Part shown: one piece after another, positions 43,401-52,668 of the stretch | Position numbering within the stretch: position 1 is the stretch's first letter | Layout: each line of letters opens with the position of its first letter | Assembly: GCA_041398825.1 (NCBI GenBank) | Contig: JAWKTX010000009.1 | Span: 1-64,000 of the forward strand | Source: Planctomycetaceae bacterium | GTDB lineage: Bacteria > Planctomycetota > Planctomycetia > Planctomycetales > Planctomycetaceae | Direction of reading: 5' to 3' | DNA: 64,000 bases | The notes under the pieces: generated by a model | What the model saw: the letters and a program-made list of their open reading frames with translations, nothing else | Database searches by the model: none | What the model was told of the DNA's origin: nothing | Program-made: the position numbers and the translations under genes

Positions 43401-45608
43401 ATGGCCCTTGTTGCGAATCCACAGCGAGACGACGTGCGTCTTCACCGGTCTGTTATGCTGACCGTCATGGCGCTGGTATTGTTTTTCTATTCGTTTTGTC
43501 CGTCTCTTTCGGCCGGTTCGGCCCCGCTGGATGTGAAGTTGCAACAGGCAATTCAATCCTGGCAGGCAGGTGATTTGGGGACGGCCATGTCTCTGGTCGA
43601 AGAAGCAGCCAGCGCGAAGTCAGTCGATCCCCGCGTTTGGTATCTGCGTGGTGTGCTGGCGACGCAAATGGGGGCCGATGGCGCGGAAGATTTTGCGAGA
43701 GCCGCGAGACTTGAAGTGGCACAAAGTTCGACTCGCCTGATCAATCCATTGCTCGAACACGTACAGGGGGACGTTCGGGCGGCCATCGAATCGGCGCGGC
43801 GAACGGCAAAAATCAGCATTGCTGCAGACCCTGATCGTGCTGCCGCGGCGATTGATTACCGAAATGCGATGGAAGCATTGAGCCAGCAGAATGTTGCCGA
43901 TGCACTTGCGGCATTCGATCGTGCCATCGAAAAGGATGGCAGCGATGCGAGATTTCACTATATGAGAGGTGTGGCACTTGTACGATCAGGGCGGACGGAT
44001 GAGGCGAAGGATTCGTTCCGCAAAGGTCTCGCGCTGGAGAACAGCTACGACCAGGTGATGTCCGTCAACCGTGTTCTGGCCGGTGTTCAGGGTGAAGCCC
44101 GTCGAATGATCGAAGAAACTGAGGTCAGCACTGGTGATTCACTGCTGACACGGCAAACGAAACAACGGCAGGTCATCGCGGAATATCAAAACTTTCAGCG
44201 GCAGCTGCAGGTTGCAGACGCTGCTCAGCGGGAACAGTTAATGGCCGCAGCGGAGACCTCGAGGCGAGCAAGAGAAGAAGAAGCGGCAAAACAGATTCTG
44301 GCTGCCGAAAAGGAAATGGCATCGCTGGAGGCCTTCCGACAGGCGGCTGAAGCTGAGGCGAAAACGGTCATTGAACCTCCTGTTGCGCCCGTGGCTGAAC
44401 CCAAACCGACCGTGCCTCCGATTCCGAAAGGGAATCCATTCAGTAGTCCCACTAATCCCGGCGGACTAACGGCAGAATTGCCAGAGAAACCATCGAATCC
44501 ATTTTCACAGGCCATTGCCGCCACAACCGTTGACACATCGTGGCTGGCCCCCCAGTCTGAATTGCTCTTCACAGCTCGCATGTCGGACATTCTGAACAGT
44601 TCGTTCGTTTCGCCGCTTCTGAGCCGGCCGGATGTCCAGGATGGTCTGAAGAAACTGGAGGAGCAGCAGGGGCTGCCGTTGATGGAAGTCGAGTCGATTA
44701 CCGGAGGAATGGGCGATGTCATGACAAAGGTCATGGGCATGTTCATGAATGCAGGGAATCCGGCAGCTGCTGCGGCTCAGTTCGCTAACAACCCGACAGC
44801 GATCAATGTCGTTCACATGAAGTCGGATTTCGATCTGAAGGCTTTGGCGGCCAGTAAAGGTTACGCAGAATTCACACACGGAAATTTCACCGGATACCAG
44901 TTGCCAAAGCCTGAAGTTCCTGCGGGGATGAATATTGACCTTCCTCAAACAGCGATCTGTCAGGTCGATTCGCGAACGCTGCTCACAGGCAGCATGGACG
45001 CACTGAAGGCCGCCCTGGATCGTGGCAAAGGTGAAAGTACGCTGACTCAGTTCGCTTTCGCACCAAAGAACGCGCAGGCTTCACTAGCGTTTACAACGCC
45101 GCTTCTCGCCGGCCTGTCAGGCAACATTCCGCAGTTGCCGCCAAGCTCTCCCCCACCGGCCGCTGCCGTTGCAAATGCTCTGCGGGGCAAGGTGCAGGGG
45201 ATTGCGTTGGGTTTCAGGTTTTCGAATTCATTGGATCTCGACATCAGTGTGTTGCTGACGGAAGCAGCGGCGGCTTCGGATGCTGTCCCCCACTTGACCG
45301 CATTGCTTCAGATGGCGCAGCAGGTTTATACAGTCACGCCACAGGGACGCAGCGCAGTGCCTGGCTTGCTTCAGCCTGTAGCAGATTCTGCAGTACAAAG
45401 CTTGAAAGCCAGTGCTTCTGAAAGTGTGTTGACCGTCTCTGTGTCTGTCCCCGGCGATTTGGTCACAATTCTTAATGAACATCCGGAGCTACTGCCCAGC
45501 CCTCCCGGCGGACCGGGATTGCCCGGCGGCCCTGGATTGCCTGGTGGTCCGCGGAGCGGCAATGGATTTCCTGGTTCAGGGACTCCTCCTTCGCCGTCTG
45601 GCAACTAA
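43401..45608 (+). CDS. Exported TPR protein with coiled coil and PGG-repeat tail
   Basis: 735 residues. Signal or anchor near the start (VMLTVMALVLFFYSFCPSLSAG). Residues about 45-250 contain TPR-like helices (LQQAIQSWQAGDLGTAMSLVEEA; DALAAFDRAIEKDGSDARFHYMRG). Residues about 255-320 are a charged coiled coil (AETSRRAREEEAAKQILAAE). The C-terminal half (about 370-690) has a different, possibly alpha-beta fold, with a long stretch on DLKALAASKGYAEFTHGNFTGY, and repeated PGGPGL triplets end the protein before GSGTPPSPSGN. No family was recognised for the second half. It lies between the cupin and sulfatase genes and may be expressed with them. Confidence 0.72.
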   Translation: MALVANPQRDDVRLHRSVMLTVMALVLFFYSFCPSLSAGSAPLDVKLQQAIQSWQAGDLGTAMSLVEEAASAKSVDPRVWYLRGVLATQMGADGAEDFARAARLEVAQSSTRLINPLLEHVQGDVRAAIESARRTAKISIAADPDRAAAAIDYRNAMEALSQQNVADALAAFDRAIEKDGSDARFHYMRGVALVRSGRTDEAKDSFRKGLALENSYDQVMSVNRVLAGVQGEARRMIEETEVSTGDSLLTRQTKQRQVIAEYQNFQRQLQVADAAQREQLMAAAETSRRAREEEAAKQILAAEKEMASLEAFRQAAEAEAKTVIEPPVAPVAEPKPTVPPIPKGNPFSSPTNPGGLTAELPEKPSNPFSQAIAATTVDTSWLAPQSELLFTARMSDILNSSFVSPLLSRPDVQDGLKKLEEQQGLPLMEVESITGGMGDVMTKVMGMFMNAGNPAAAAAQFANNPTAINVVHMKSDFDLKALAASKGYAEFTHGNFTGYQLPKPEVPAGMNIDLPQTAICQVDSRTLLTGSMDALKAALDRGKGESTLTQFAFAPKNAQASLAFTTPLLAGLSGNIPQLPPSSPPPAAAVANALRGKVQGIALGFRFSNSLDLDISVLLTEAAAASDAVPHLTALLQMAQQVYTVTPQGRSAVPGLLQPVADSAVQSLKASASESVLTVSVSVPGDLVTILNEHPELLPSPPGGPGLPGGPGLPGGPRSGNGFPGSGTPPSPSGN

Positions 45609-45669
45609 GCGGCACCATTCGTTGTCTCCCATACCAGGCCCGGCCGACTTGAATCGTAGGACACTGTCT

Positions 45670-47118
45670 ATGCGTTTTGTTCTCGTATGCTTGATGATGG
45701 CATTTGCCAGCCGGGCCATCGGTACGGAGTCTTCTGCCGAAATTCGAAAACCCAATTTCGTCTTTTTCCTCGTGGATGATCTCGGTTGGACAGATCTTGG
45801 ATGCTTCGGAAGTCGCTTCTATGAAACGCCCAATATTGATCGACTGGCGGCATCAGGGATGCGATTCACGAATGCCTATGCTGCCTGTCCGGTTTGCTCG
45901 CCCACGCGTGCATCGATCATGACAGGAAAGTACCCGGTCCGGGTTGGAATCACAGACTACATCGCACCCAACGGCGCCAATCAGCCGGAACAGTGGAAGC
46001 GACAGACTCCGTTGCTGCCAGCACCTTATCGTGATCGGCTGGACCTTCAGGAAGTTACAATTGCTGAGGCACTCAAGCAGGCGGGATACGGTACATTCTT
46101 TGCCGGTAAGTGGCATCTGGGTCCGGAGGGATACTTTCCTGAGGACCAGGGATTTGACTTTAATCTTGGTGGCCTGGAGCGCGGTGGTCCGTATGGTGGC
46201 AAGAAGTACTTCAGCCCCTATGGAAATATCCGTCTTCCTGATGGACCTGAAGGCGAGCACCTTCCCGATCGACTTGCTTCTGAGACGGTCAAGTTCATCG
46301 CCAATCACAAGACCGAGCCTTTCTTCGCCTACCTCTCTTTCTATTCCGTTCACACTCCGCTGATTTCCCGGGAGGATCTGAAACTCAAATATCAGAAGAA
46401 AAAAGAGGCCATGGGACTGGAGGCCAAATGGGGAAAGCTGGGTGAGCGAGAAGTAAGGTTAGTTCAGGAGCATGCAGTCTATGCCGCAATGGTGGAAGCG
46501 ATGGATTCAGCCGTGGGCAAGGTTCTGAACGCACTTGATGAACTCGGACTATCCGAAAACACCGTTGTTTTTTTTATGTCGGATAATGGTGGGCTTTCGA
46601 CATCCGAGGGACACCCGACTTCCAACCTGCCGTTGAAAGGTGGGAAGGGCTGGATGTATGAGGGTGGAATTCGCGAGCCGATGATTGTTCGTGCCCCCGG
46701 AATCACACGACCCGGCGCCGTTTGCGATTCTCCTGTGATCAGTACGGATTTTTTTCCAACAATGCTGGATCTGGCATCACTGGACTCTCGCCCAAATGCC
46801 CATCTGGACGGCGAAAGCTTTGTTTCGCTTCTTGAGGGAGGTCGCCGGGAACGAGCCGACATGTTCTGGCACTATCCTCACTACGGCAATCAGGGTGGGT
46901 CGCCGTCCGGGTGTGTTCGTTCCGGAGAATGGAAGCTGATTGAGTTCTACGAAGATGGCCATCTTGAACTCTACAACTTACAAGAAGACCCGGGCGAAGA
47001 AACAGATTGTTCAGCCACAAGCCCCGATCTGGCAGCAGACTTGCAGAAGAAGTTGGCAGCGTGGAGAATCGCGACCGGTGCAGTGATGCCGTCAAAAAAA
47101 AATCGTGATTCGAAATAA
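45670..47118 (+). CDS. Exported type I sulfatase (Cys-type)
   Basis: 482 residues. Signal peptide (VLVCLMMAFASRAIGTE), then the sulfatase fold: metal ligands in LVDDLGWTDLGCFGS, and the formylglycine motif C76-S-P-T-R in CPVCSPTRASIMTGK, so the enzyme should be activated by formylglycine-generating enzyme. Other ligands are seen in FFAGKWHLGPEGY, FMSDNGGLS and LKGGKGWMYEGGIREP. The family hydrolyses sulfate esters, typically of algal polysaccharides in Planctomycetes. The ATG at 45670 is the first that gives a signal peptide. The BNR-like protein gene follows after about 45 bases and may act on the same carbohydrate. Confidence 0.95.
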   Translation: MRFVLVCLMMAFASRAIGTESSAEIRKPNFVFFLVDDLGWTDLGCFGSRFYETPNIDRLAASGMRFTNAYAACPVCSPTRASIMTGKYPVRVGITDYIAPNGANQPEQWKRQTPLLPAPYRDRLDLQEVTIAEALKQAGYGTFFAGKWHLGPEGYFPEDQGFDFNLGGLERGGPYGGKKYFSPYGNIRLPDGPEGEHLPDRLASETVKFIANHKTEPFFAYLSFYSVHTPLISREDLKLKYQKKKEAMGLEAKWGKLGEREVRLVQEHAVYAAMVEAMDSAVGKVLNALDELGLSENTVVFFMSDNGGLSTSEGHPTSNLPLKGGKGWMYEGGIREPMIVRAPGITRPGAVCDSPVISTDFFPTMLDLASLDSRPNAHLDGESFVSLLEGGRRERADMFWHYPHYGNQGGSPSGCVRSGEWKLIEFYEDGHLELYNLQEDPGEETDCSATSPDLAADLQKKLAAWRIATGAVMPSKKNRDSK

Positions 47119-47164
47119 ACGGTCGCCGCGGCGACCAGGGACCAAAGCTCAGGATCCTCCAATC

Positions 47165-48268
47165 GTGTCGCCAGTAGAAGTACTTCGCAGGTTCTGCCAT
47201 CGTCTGATCGATCAGGAAGCCGCTAAACCGATTATCCTGCCGATGGAGAACTCCTCGGGCTTCTGGTTTGGTGGCGGCAATATGGAGATCGATGGCGATG
47301 GAAATTTGTTCGTCGTCGGGCGCTACAGAAATGCGGGCGATTCGCGAACAGGTGTTGCCAGTGGAACGCGCGGCCTCGAACTGGCGATATTCAAGTCCGC
47401 CGATCAGGGTCAGTCTTTTCACAAGATTGCATCCTGGGGGAAGGCGGAGCTGAACACCGCTGAGGCGGAAGTGCTGTCGATTGAGGGGAGTTGCCTTCGA
47501 TTCCACGATGCTGGCGCAGAACTTTATGTATCGACAGAAAAGATCGGTATCCCGTATCCGGATGAACTTTCAGGCTACCTGAAGCCAGGCGCGGGGGTAT
47601 GGACGATCGATGTCCTTCAGGCCAGCTCTGTTGATACGTTGACAGGCGGCCGTGCGGTACCTTTTCTTCGATCAAACGATCCGGAACATCTGCATGTGAA
47701 GGATCCATTTTTCTGGCACGGAAAATCACAGACACGACTGGGGTTTTGCAGTCATCCGTACAGTTGGTCCAGTTCGAACACCTGCGTCACTGACCTACAG
47801 CTCAATCACAGTCATTCTGCTACCAGTCCGCAAACGGACTTTGGAGTTATCCCGCGCGGGACGACCTGGGATGTCGCAATGACACGAGGCACATGCATCC
47901 TGCCACTGCCGCGAGTTGGTCGTTTCTCTGATCACGCGACGAGTCTCTTGTTCTATTGTGGGGGGGAATGTTTGCGACCTCATGACGAACATGCGACCGC
48001 CGTCATGCGGCCCCGCGGCTATTCGTGTGAGGAAATCGGGGGAGCCGGATTCATTGTCAATGATGATCCGGGGACGTTTACTCGTCTATCCCGTCTCGCT
48101 CCAATGTTTGTCAGCCCTTACGGAACCGGCTGCAGTCGATACGTCGACGTGCTTTCTGCACCGGAGGGCTACTATGCAACCTGGCAGCAATCGCAGAAGG
48201 ATCTCAGCCAGCCGCTTGTCATGAACTTTCTGCCTCGCGATGAAGCAGAAGCCCTTCTGGCCGAATAA
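47165..48268 (+). CDS. BNR/Asp-box beta-propeller-like protein
   Basis: About 367 residues, without a signal peptide. Residues FKSADQGQSFHKIASWG match an Asp-box (SxDxGxSF) as in sialidases and related six-bladed propellers. Acidic or metal-like features occur in SSGFWFGGGNMEIDGDGNLFV and HVKDPFFWHGKSQTRLG, but no complete sialidase active site (Arg triad) could be confirmed. The GTG at 47165 has AGGAT eight bases upstream; a GTG at 47105 would overlap the sulfatase gene end. Its position directly behind a sulfatase suggests a role with a sulfated glycan, which is inference. Confidence 0.6.
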   Translation: MSPVEVLRRFCHRLIDQEAAKPIILPMENSSGFWFGGGNMEIDGDGNLFVVGRYRNAGDSRTGVASGTRGLELAIFKSADQGQSFHKIASWGKAELNTAEAEVLSIEGSCLRFHDAGAELYVSTEKIGIPYPDELSGYLKPGAGVWTIDVLQASSVDTLTGGRAVPFLRSNDPEHLHVKDPFFWHGKSQTRLGFCSHPYSWSSSNTCVTDLQLNHSHSATSPQTDFGVIPRGTTWDVAMTRGTCILPLPRVGRFSDHATSLLFYCGGECLRPHDEHATAVMRPRGYSCEEIGGAGFIVNDDPGTFTRLSRLAPMFVSPYGTGCSRYVDVLSAPEGYYATWQQSQKDLSQPLVMNFLPRDEAEALLAE

Positions 48269-48313
48269 GCGCGATTACAAATTCATTTGTACTTTGCACC
48301 CGGGATAACGGAA

Positions 48314-48760
48314 ATGGACCGAAAGAAACCTGTTTCGTGTGGCTTCCTCGTCGTCAGGGGGCAACCCATCCAGTCATTTCTGCTGATGAAACATCCCAAG
48401 CGCTGGGACCTTCCCAAAGGACACGTGGACCCAGGCGAAACAGATTTGCAGTGTGCACTGCGCGAACTGGCCGAAGAGACAGGAATTGAAGCGGACGCGA
48501 TTGAGGTTGCTCCGGAATTTCTTTTCGAGCACCGATATATGGTGAGTCAGAAACGATACGGCGGTAAGGGGACCACAGAGAAAATCCTTCGCATATTTCT
48601 TGGGAGGCTGACGAGACCGGTTGAGATTTTACTTACCGAACATGACGGGTATGAATGGTTTGACTGGAGTCCTCCACATCAAATCCAGGAGCAAACAATT
48701 GATCCACTACTGGCTGCCCTGGATCATTATTTAAAAACACAGTCAGACGCCCGGTTGTAG
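48314..48760 (+). CDS. Nudix hydrolase
   Basis: 148 residues. The Nudix box is intact: GHVDPGETDLQCALRELAEETGI matches GX5EX7REUXEEXGU, whose Glu residues bind the catalytic metal. The core VSCGFLVVRGQPIQSFLLMKHPKRWDLPKGHVD resembles bis(5'-nucleosyl)-tetraphosphatase (Ap4A hydrolase) members. The C-terminal tyrosine and Trp segment HDGYEWFDWSPPHQI fits that subgroup. Nucleoside-diphosphate-linked substrates are expected; which one is not known. It is a stand-alone gene between the BNR-like and DUF1552 genes. ATG at 48314 is preferred to an earlier TTG. Confidence 0.9.
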   Translation: MDRKKPVSCGFLVVRGQPIQSFLLMKHPKRWDLPKGHVDPGETDLQCALRELAEETGIEADAIEVAPEFLFEHRYMVSQKRYGGKGTTEKILRIFLGRLTRPVEILLTEHDGYEWFDWSPPHQIQEQTIDPLLAALDHYLKTQSDARL

Positions 48761-48807
48761 CCGGAAAACGGCATACAAAGTTCCAAAGGCATTCATGAAA
48801 GTCGGAC

Positions 48808-50103
48808 ATGAGTAAGAGAATCTTTTTCAGCCGCGGTCTGCATATCCCGCGTCGTTCAGTGCTGCGAGGAGCTGGTGTCGCGCTGTCAGTGCCATGGCTG
48901 ACTGCTATGCAACCCGCATTCTCTCAGAACACATCAACATCTCCACGCCGCTTCGTTGCGATGACACTGGGGCTGGGGCTGCTTGCTGACAATCTTAATC
49001 CAGCGTCCGGCGGTAGCAACTACGAGCCCAGTCGCTACCTGAAACCAATTGACGATCTCCGGAATCACTTCACAGTCATTTCCGGCAGTTCGCACCCGGG
49101 AGTTACGGGCGGACACCGGGCAGAAGCCAGCATTCTGACAGCGAATCCGGTGGGAAGTACAGGACGTGCCAGGAACACAGTGTCCATCGATCAGTACCTG
49201 GCCAGGTACCATGGGTCGGCAACACGTTTTCCATCGCTGGTCGTTGGCAGCAGCGGTAGCTCAAGTCCGTCTTACACCGAAAACGGTGCGATGGTGCCGG
49301 CAGAAGACAGCCCATCACGTCTGTTTCAGAAATTATTTGTCGACGAGTCTCCCGCAGATCGTGAACGTTATGCACAGAGAGTCAGGGAGGGCCGAAGCAT
49401 TATGGATCTGGTCAGTGACGATGCACGAAGACTTGCCGGACAACTTGGGCAGGGTGACAGGGAACGACTTGATAACTACTTCGACAGCGTTCGGGAACTT
49501 GAATTGCGACTGGCAGAATCCGAGTCCTGGGCACACCTGCCAAAGCCAAAGGTGACTGCGCCGCGCCCCGTCGACATTGGCAATCCCAATGATTTTATCG
49601 GGCGACAACGATTGATGAGTTCAGTATTGAAGCTCGCCCTCGAGACTGACTCCACGCGATTTATCACCTACCATCTGGGTGGTTCCGGCGGCGTGGTGCC
49701 CTTGCGCGGAGTTGACGAGGGCTATCATTCGTTGAGCCACCATGGAATGGACGAAGAGAAGCTGGAGCAACTGACACTCGTAGAAACCGAGATCGTTTCA
49801 GCGTGGGGAGAATTTCTTCGCGACCTGCGTTCGGTGCAGGAAGATGGTAAATCACTGCTCGATCAGACCGCGGTCCTGTTGACGAGCAATCTTGGCAACG
49901 CATCCAGCCACGACAACCGTAACATGCCAGTGGTACTGGCCGGCGGTCGGTTTAGACACGGCCAGCATCTGGCGTTTGATCGTCGGAACAACTACCCACT
50001 GCCCAACTTGTTTGTGAGTGTGCTGCAGCACTCAGGTGCCGAGGTGGATAGTTTCGCTTCATCTACAGGAACGATGACCGGGCTTGAACAATCAGCACAC
50101 TGA
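48808..50103 (+). CDS. DUF1552 family protein with Tat-like signal
   Basis: 431 residues. The N-terminus has a twin-arginine motif (RRSVLRGAGVALSVPWL) and a signal-peptide end near MQPAFSQ, so export by the Tat route is likely. Family landmarks are PRRFVAMTLGLGLL, GGHRAEASILTANPVG, SIDQYLARYHGS and LRGVDEGYHSLSHHGMDE, fitting DUF1552 proteins, which normally pair with DUF1592/DUF1588/DUF1587/DUF1595 proteins in Planctomycetes. No such partner is next to it; the neighbours are a Nudix gene and a minus-strand operon. A 16-bp tandem duplication straddles its stop codon. Function is not known. Confidence 0.9.
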   Translation: MSKRIFFSRGLHIPRRSVLRGAGVALSVPWLTAMQPAFSQNTSTSPRRFVAMTLGLGLLADNLNPASGGSNYEPSRYLKPIDDLRNHFTVISGSSHPGVTGGHRAEASILTANPVGSTGRARNTVSIDQYLARYHGSATRFPSLVVGSSGSSSPSYTENGAMVPAEDSPSRLFQKLFVDESPADRERYAQRVREGRSIMDLVSDDARRLAGQLGQGDRERLDNYFDSVRELELRLAESESWAHLPKPKVTAPRPVDIGNPNDFIGRQRLMSSVLKLALETDSTRFITYHLGGSGGVVPLRGVDEGYHSLSHHGMDEEKLEQLTLVETEIVSAWGEFLRDLRSVQEDGKSLLDQTAVLLTSNLGNASSHDNRNMPVVLAGGRFRHGQHLAFDRRNNYPLPNLFVSVLQHSGAEVDSFASSTGTMTGLEQSAH

Positions 50104-50116
50104 ACAATCAGCACAC
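50085..50116 (+). repeat. Exact 16-bp tandem duplication spanning the DUF1552 stop codon
   Basis: TGAACAATCAGCACAC occurs twice without gap. The second copy begins with the TGA that is the stop codon of the DUF1552 gene. Because 16 is not a multiple of three, the duplication may itself have created this reading-frame end. Confidence 0.92.
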
Positions 50117-50136
50117 TGAGCAACTGAACGTACCAT

Positions 50137-51276
50137 CTATCTGCCAGGATCGTCTTCGCGCACTGGAAAACGTCCTCTCCCGCCAATTTCTCGCAGAAAC
50201 CCCATGGCGTCCAGGCTGCGTTCGTAGTTGACCAGCCTTTGAGCCAATTGGTGTCTCGCGGAGTTCTGGTCATATTGACTGAGCAGGAGTATCTGTTCAA
50301 TTTCGAATCGGGCGGATTCAGGATCGGTGTTCATCAGGTCTCGTCGGACTTTCTCATCCTGGATTTCTGCGAACGCGTCGACCAGGTTTTCGGAGTCGGG
50401 GGAGATACTGCCTCGAATCGGCTGACTCAGGGCAATCACGGCCTGATCGAGAATCGACATTGGAATCATTACTCTGACGAAACCACTTGCCATTGGATTT
50501 CGTTCGGACTTCCTGACGAGTGATTCCCATTCGTGCCTCCAGGACGAATCAATGGAATCGATGTGCGCCTCAAATACTTCGTAGAACGAGGCCAGAGAAC
50601 CCTGCGCAAAATGCTGTTTTCGCAGGCGGTCTATGACCAGCAGAGTCTTGCACAATAAACGCTCGGAGGGGGATTCAAACTGTGCCAGCAGGAGTCGTTC
50701 GTCGTGTGGCAGTTCGCTGTCCGGAAAAGCAGTATCGATGATATTGCTATAGTCGCTGATTGATAGTGTCAACGGGGATACCTGAGCATTCGAATCCGAC
50801 GCCGGTCGCTTCTGTGTTCTGCGCTGCGTTCTTGAAAATCTGGCCCCGAACGAAAAATCCACAACGATCAGGTCACGGGATGCCAGATCGGCTTGAATCT
50901 TTTCAGCAACAGCGGCGACGTCGGCGGCAACAATTTTTGTACGCCATTCGGTTTGCTCAACAGGCGGAAGCGAAAGATACCATTCATTCAGCATTGTCAG
51001 CTTTGCTGCGAGAACGCCATCCTGTTTAACAGCATTGAATGTCGTTTCGACTCGCTGCCTGCGATCAGCCGAGAATCCCTTGAATGCTTCAAAGGCCTCC
51101 TGAAGAGCCTGACGATCAGTCACCGGCATTGCTGTGTAGTCCGAGGAACTACGCAGCAGATCCAATTCAGATTCGGGTAAATGTCCGAAGATGGCGAAAG
51201 CCGTCGCGCAACCACCGATGAGGCCCAGCAGGTTAAGCAGGTTGAAAAGGAAACTTGAAACGCGAGTATTACCCAC
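50137..51276 (-). CDS. Membrane protein downstream of the anti-sigma gene, function unknown
   Basis: 379 residues from a GTG start that overlaps the anti-sigma stop by eight bases, so translation is coupled. The N-terminus has one hydrophobic segment (FLFNLLNLLGLIGGCATAFAIF), and the remaining 340 residues are soluble, largely helical and rich in charged residues (LTMLNEWYLSLPPVEQTEWRTKIV; LCKTLLVIDRLRKQHFAQGSL). No domain was recognised. Position as the third gene of a sigma/anti-sigma operon suggests a regulatory partner, perhaps a sensor or a modulator of the anti-sigma factor. This is inference from gene order only. Confidence 0.78.
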   Translation of the reverse strand: MGNTRVSSFLFNLLNLLGLIGGCATAFAIFGHLPESELDLLRSSSDYTAMPVTDRQALQEAFEAFKGFSADRRQRVETTFNAVKQDGVLAAKLTMLNEWYLSLPPVEQTEWRTKIVAADVAAVAEKIQADLASRDLIVVDFSFGARFSRTQRRTQKRPASDSNAQVSPLTLSISDYSNIIDTAFPDSELPHDERLLLAQFESPSERLLCKTLLVIDRLRKQHFAQGSLASFYEVFEAHIDSIDSSWRHEWESLVRKSERNPMASGFVRVMIPMSILDQAVIALSQPIRGSISPDSENLVDAFAEIQDEKVRRDLMNTDPESARFEIEQILLLSQYDQNSARHQLAQRLVNYERSLDAMGFLREIGGRGRFPVREDDPGR

Positions 51277-51850
51277 CGGTTGACTCCACCTGCTTTGGTG
51301 TTGGTAGATCCTTCAGAAATTCCGTGTTGGGAGGTAAGTCGTACAGGAAAAGGCCCTCCAGCATTTCTCGATGCCGGAGCAATTCGACATCATCCGGCGG
51401 CCGATTTCTAAGCCGGTTCCATTCGACGGTTTCAATGACAGCGAAACAGAGCACAAACGAAAAGGAAAAGCTGATGGCCGTTCGAGCAAGAACGTGTGAC
51501 CATGCTGTCGACCGCGTATTTCGAAGCACCACTTCATTCTGACTTGTCGCTGAGAGATCCGGTTCAAACCCGGTTTCTGTCTCAGCCAGCGATATGGACT
51601 GCATGGATTCCAGTGTTCGATTCGTAAACTGGCCGCTGGCAGTGATTTCTTCGAGAGAATCCAGCAGTTGCCATGCCCGGTCCAATTGATCGGCTTGTTT
51701 CCGTAATGGCTCGTCTTCTGCCAGTCTTTGTTCCAGTCCATTAGCCCGCGAAATCTCCAGCTCTCCATCCAGGTAAGCGACGAGATCTGCGAGTTCATTG
51801 TTGACCGGTTCTTCCGGTTCGTCGAGGTTTCCGTCGGGCTGCTTTGTCAT
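51269..51850 (-). CDS. Membrane anti-sigma factor
   Basis: 193 residues. The N-terminal about 60 residues (LADLVAYLDGELEISRANGLEQRLAEDEPLRKQADQLDRAWQLL) match the helical anti-sigma domain of planctomycete zinc-free anti-sigma factors. One helix (HVLARTAISFSFSFVLCFAVIETV, about 117-140) crosses the membrane, leaving about 50 residues outside, which would receive a signal. It begins 11 bases after the ECF sigma stop and overlaps the next gene by eight bases, giving a tight three-gene operon. It should sequester the sigma factor encoded upstream. No zinc-binding HxxxCxxC motif is seen. Confidence 0.85.
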   Translation of the reverse strand: MTKQPDGNLDEPEEPVNNELADLVAYLDGELEISRANGLEQRLAEDEPLRKQADQLDRAWQLLDSLEEITASGQFTNRTLESMQSISLAETETGFEPDLSATSQNEVVLRNTRSTAWSHVLARTAISFSFSFVLCFAVIETVEWNRLRNRPPDDVELLRHREMLEGLFLYDLPPNTEFLKDLPTPKQVESTGG

Positions 51851-51861
51851 TGGATCGAGTC

Positions 51862-52470
51862 CTATAGGTATCGTTCAAGACTCTCTTTGAGCTTGGTTCT
51901 GGCTCGCGCGAGCAGCGATTTCACGCCAACTGTGCCAAGGCCCATGATGTCACCGATTTCTTCGTAGCTCATCCCTTCGAACTTGTGGAGCAGCACAGCC
52001 GTTTTCTGTCGCTCCCCCAGTTCATCAAGGGCCTGACGCACGACGTCGCGAATCTCAATGGAATCAAGCTGCCTGGTCGGCATAAGTGCCGATTTTTCTG
52101 CCAGATTTTCAGAACGAGAAGGAAATCCCTGAGAATCGGCGGACGATTGCAGCGAGACTTCCCGCCGTCGGGCTGCCCCTCTCTTTTGGTTGCTGGCCAG
52201 ATTGTGAGCGATTCGGAACAGCCAGGTCGAAAACCGGGCTTTGGCCTCATACCGTTCCCGCGAACGATACACACGCAGAAACACTTCCTGAGCCAGATCT
52301 TCAGCCGCGGCACGATCGTGCAGGATGTGGAAGAAGAAGCCGACCATGCGATCCTGATACAGGACGACGAGCTGCTCGAAGGCCTTCTGATCGGCCTCGT
52401 GCGCAACTCTGAGCATCAACTGAACATCAGGATCAGAAAGATACTGGTTCGCCAGGGACTGAGAAACCAA
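51862..52470 (-). CDS. ECF RNA polymerase sigma factor
   Basis: 202 residues: region 2 (FEQLVVLYQDRMVGFFFHILHDRAAAEDLAQEVFLRVYRS and FSTWLFRIAHNLASNQKRGA) and region 4 (LGERQKTAVLLHKFEGMSYEEIGDIMGLGTVGVKSLLARARTKL). The start is TTG at 52470 with GGAG nine bases upstream; an in-frame TGA lies two codons before it, so a longer protein is impossible, and the first ATG would cut region 2. It heads the operon sigma - anti-sigma - membrane protein. Target genes are not known. The preceding tRNA-Glu lies on the same strand and ends at an intrinsic terminator. Confidence 0.93.
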   Translation of the reverse strand: MVSQSLANQYLSDPDVQLMLRVAHEADQKAFEQLVVLYQDRMVGFFFHILHDRAAAEDLAQEVFLRVYRSRERYEAKARFSTWLFRIAHNLASNQKRGAARRREVSLQSSADSQGFPSRSENLAEKSALMPTRQLDSIEIRDVVRQALDELGERQKTAVLLHKFEGMSYEEIGDIMGLGTVGVKSLLARARTKLKESLERYL

Positions 52471-52668
52471 CGATGTTCACTCCGCTACTTCAGAACACGA
52501 AGGGTCTGAAGAGTTTTTCGAAGGGGGGAACAGAACCGAAGCAGGCCTCTGTAATGTACGGGCAGCGTTATGGATACAGCAAGTGACTTCGGGTCGTTGC
52601 GAAAGAACCTGGTCCTGCTTGGGGAGCAGCCCGGAACGACTCAAGAAGCAGAAACTTACCGGCGCAAG

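Noticed and set aside
45475..45669. 65-residue extension of the sulfatase gene
   Set aside because: Overlaps the end of the TPR gene in another frame and places the signal peptide too far inside; ATG at 45670 fits.
52471..52668. Region between the ECF sigma gene and the tRNA terminator checked for an rRNA or further tRNA
   Set aside because: No conserved stems or rRNA sequence seen.
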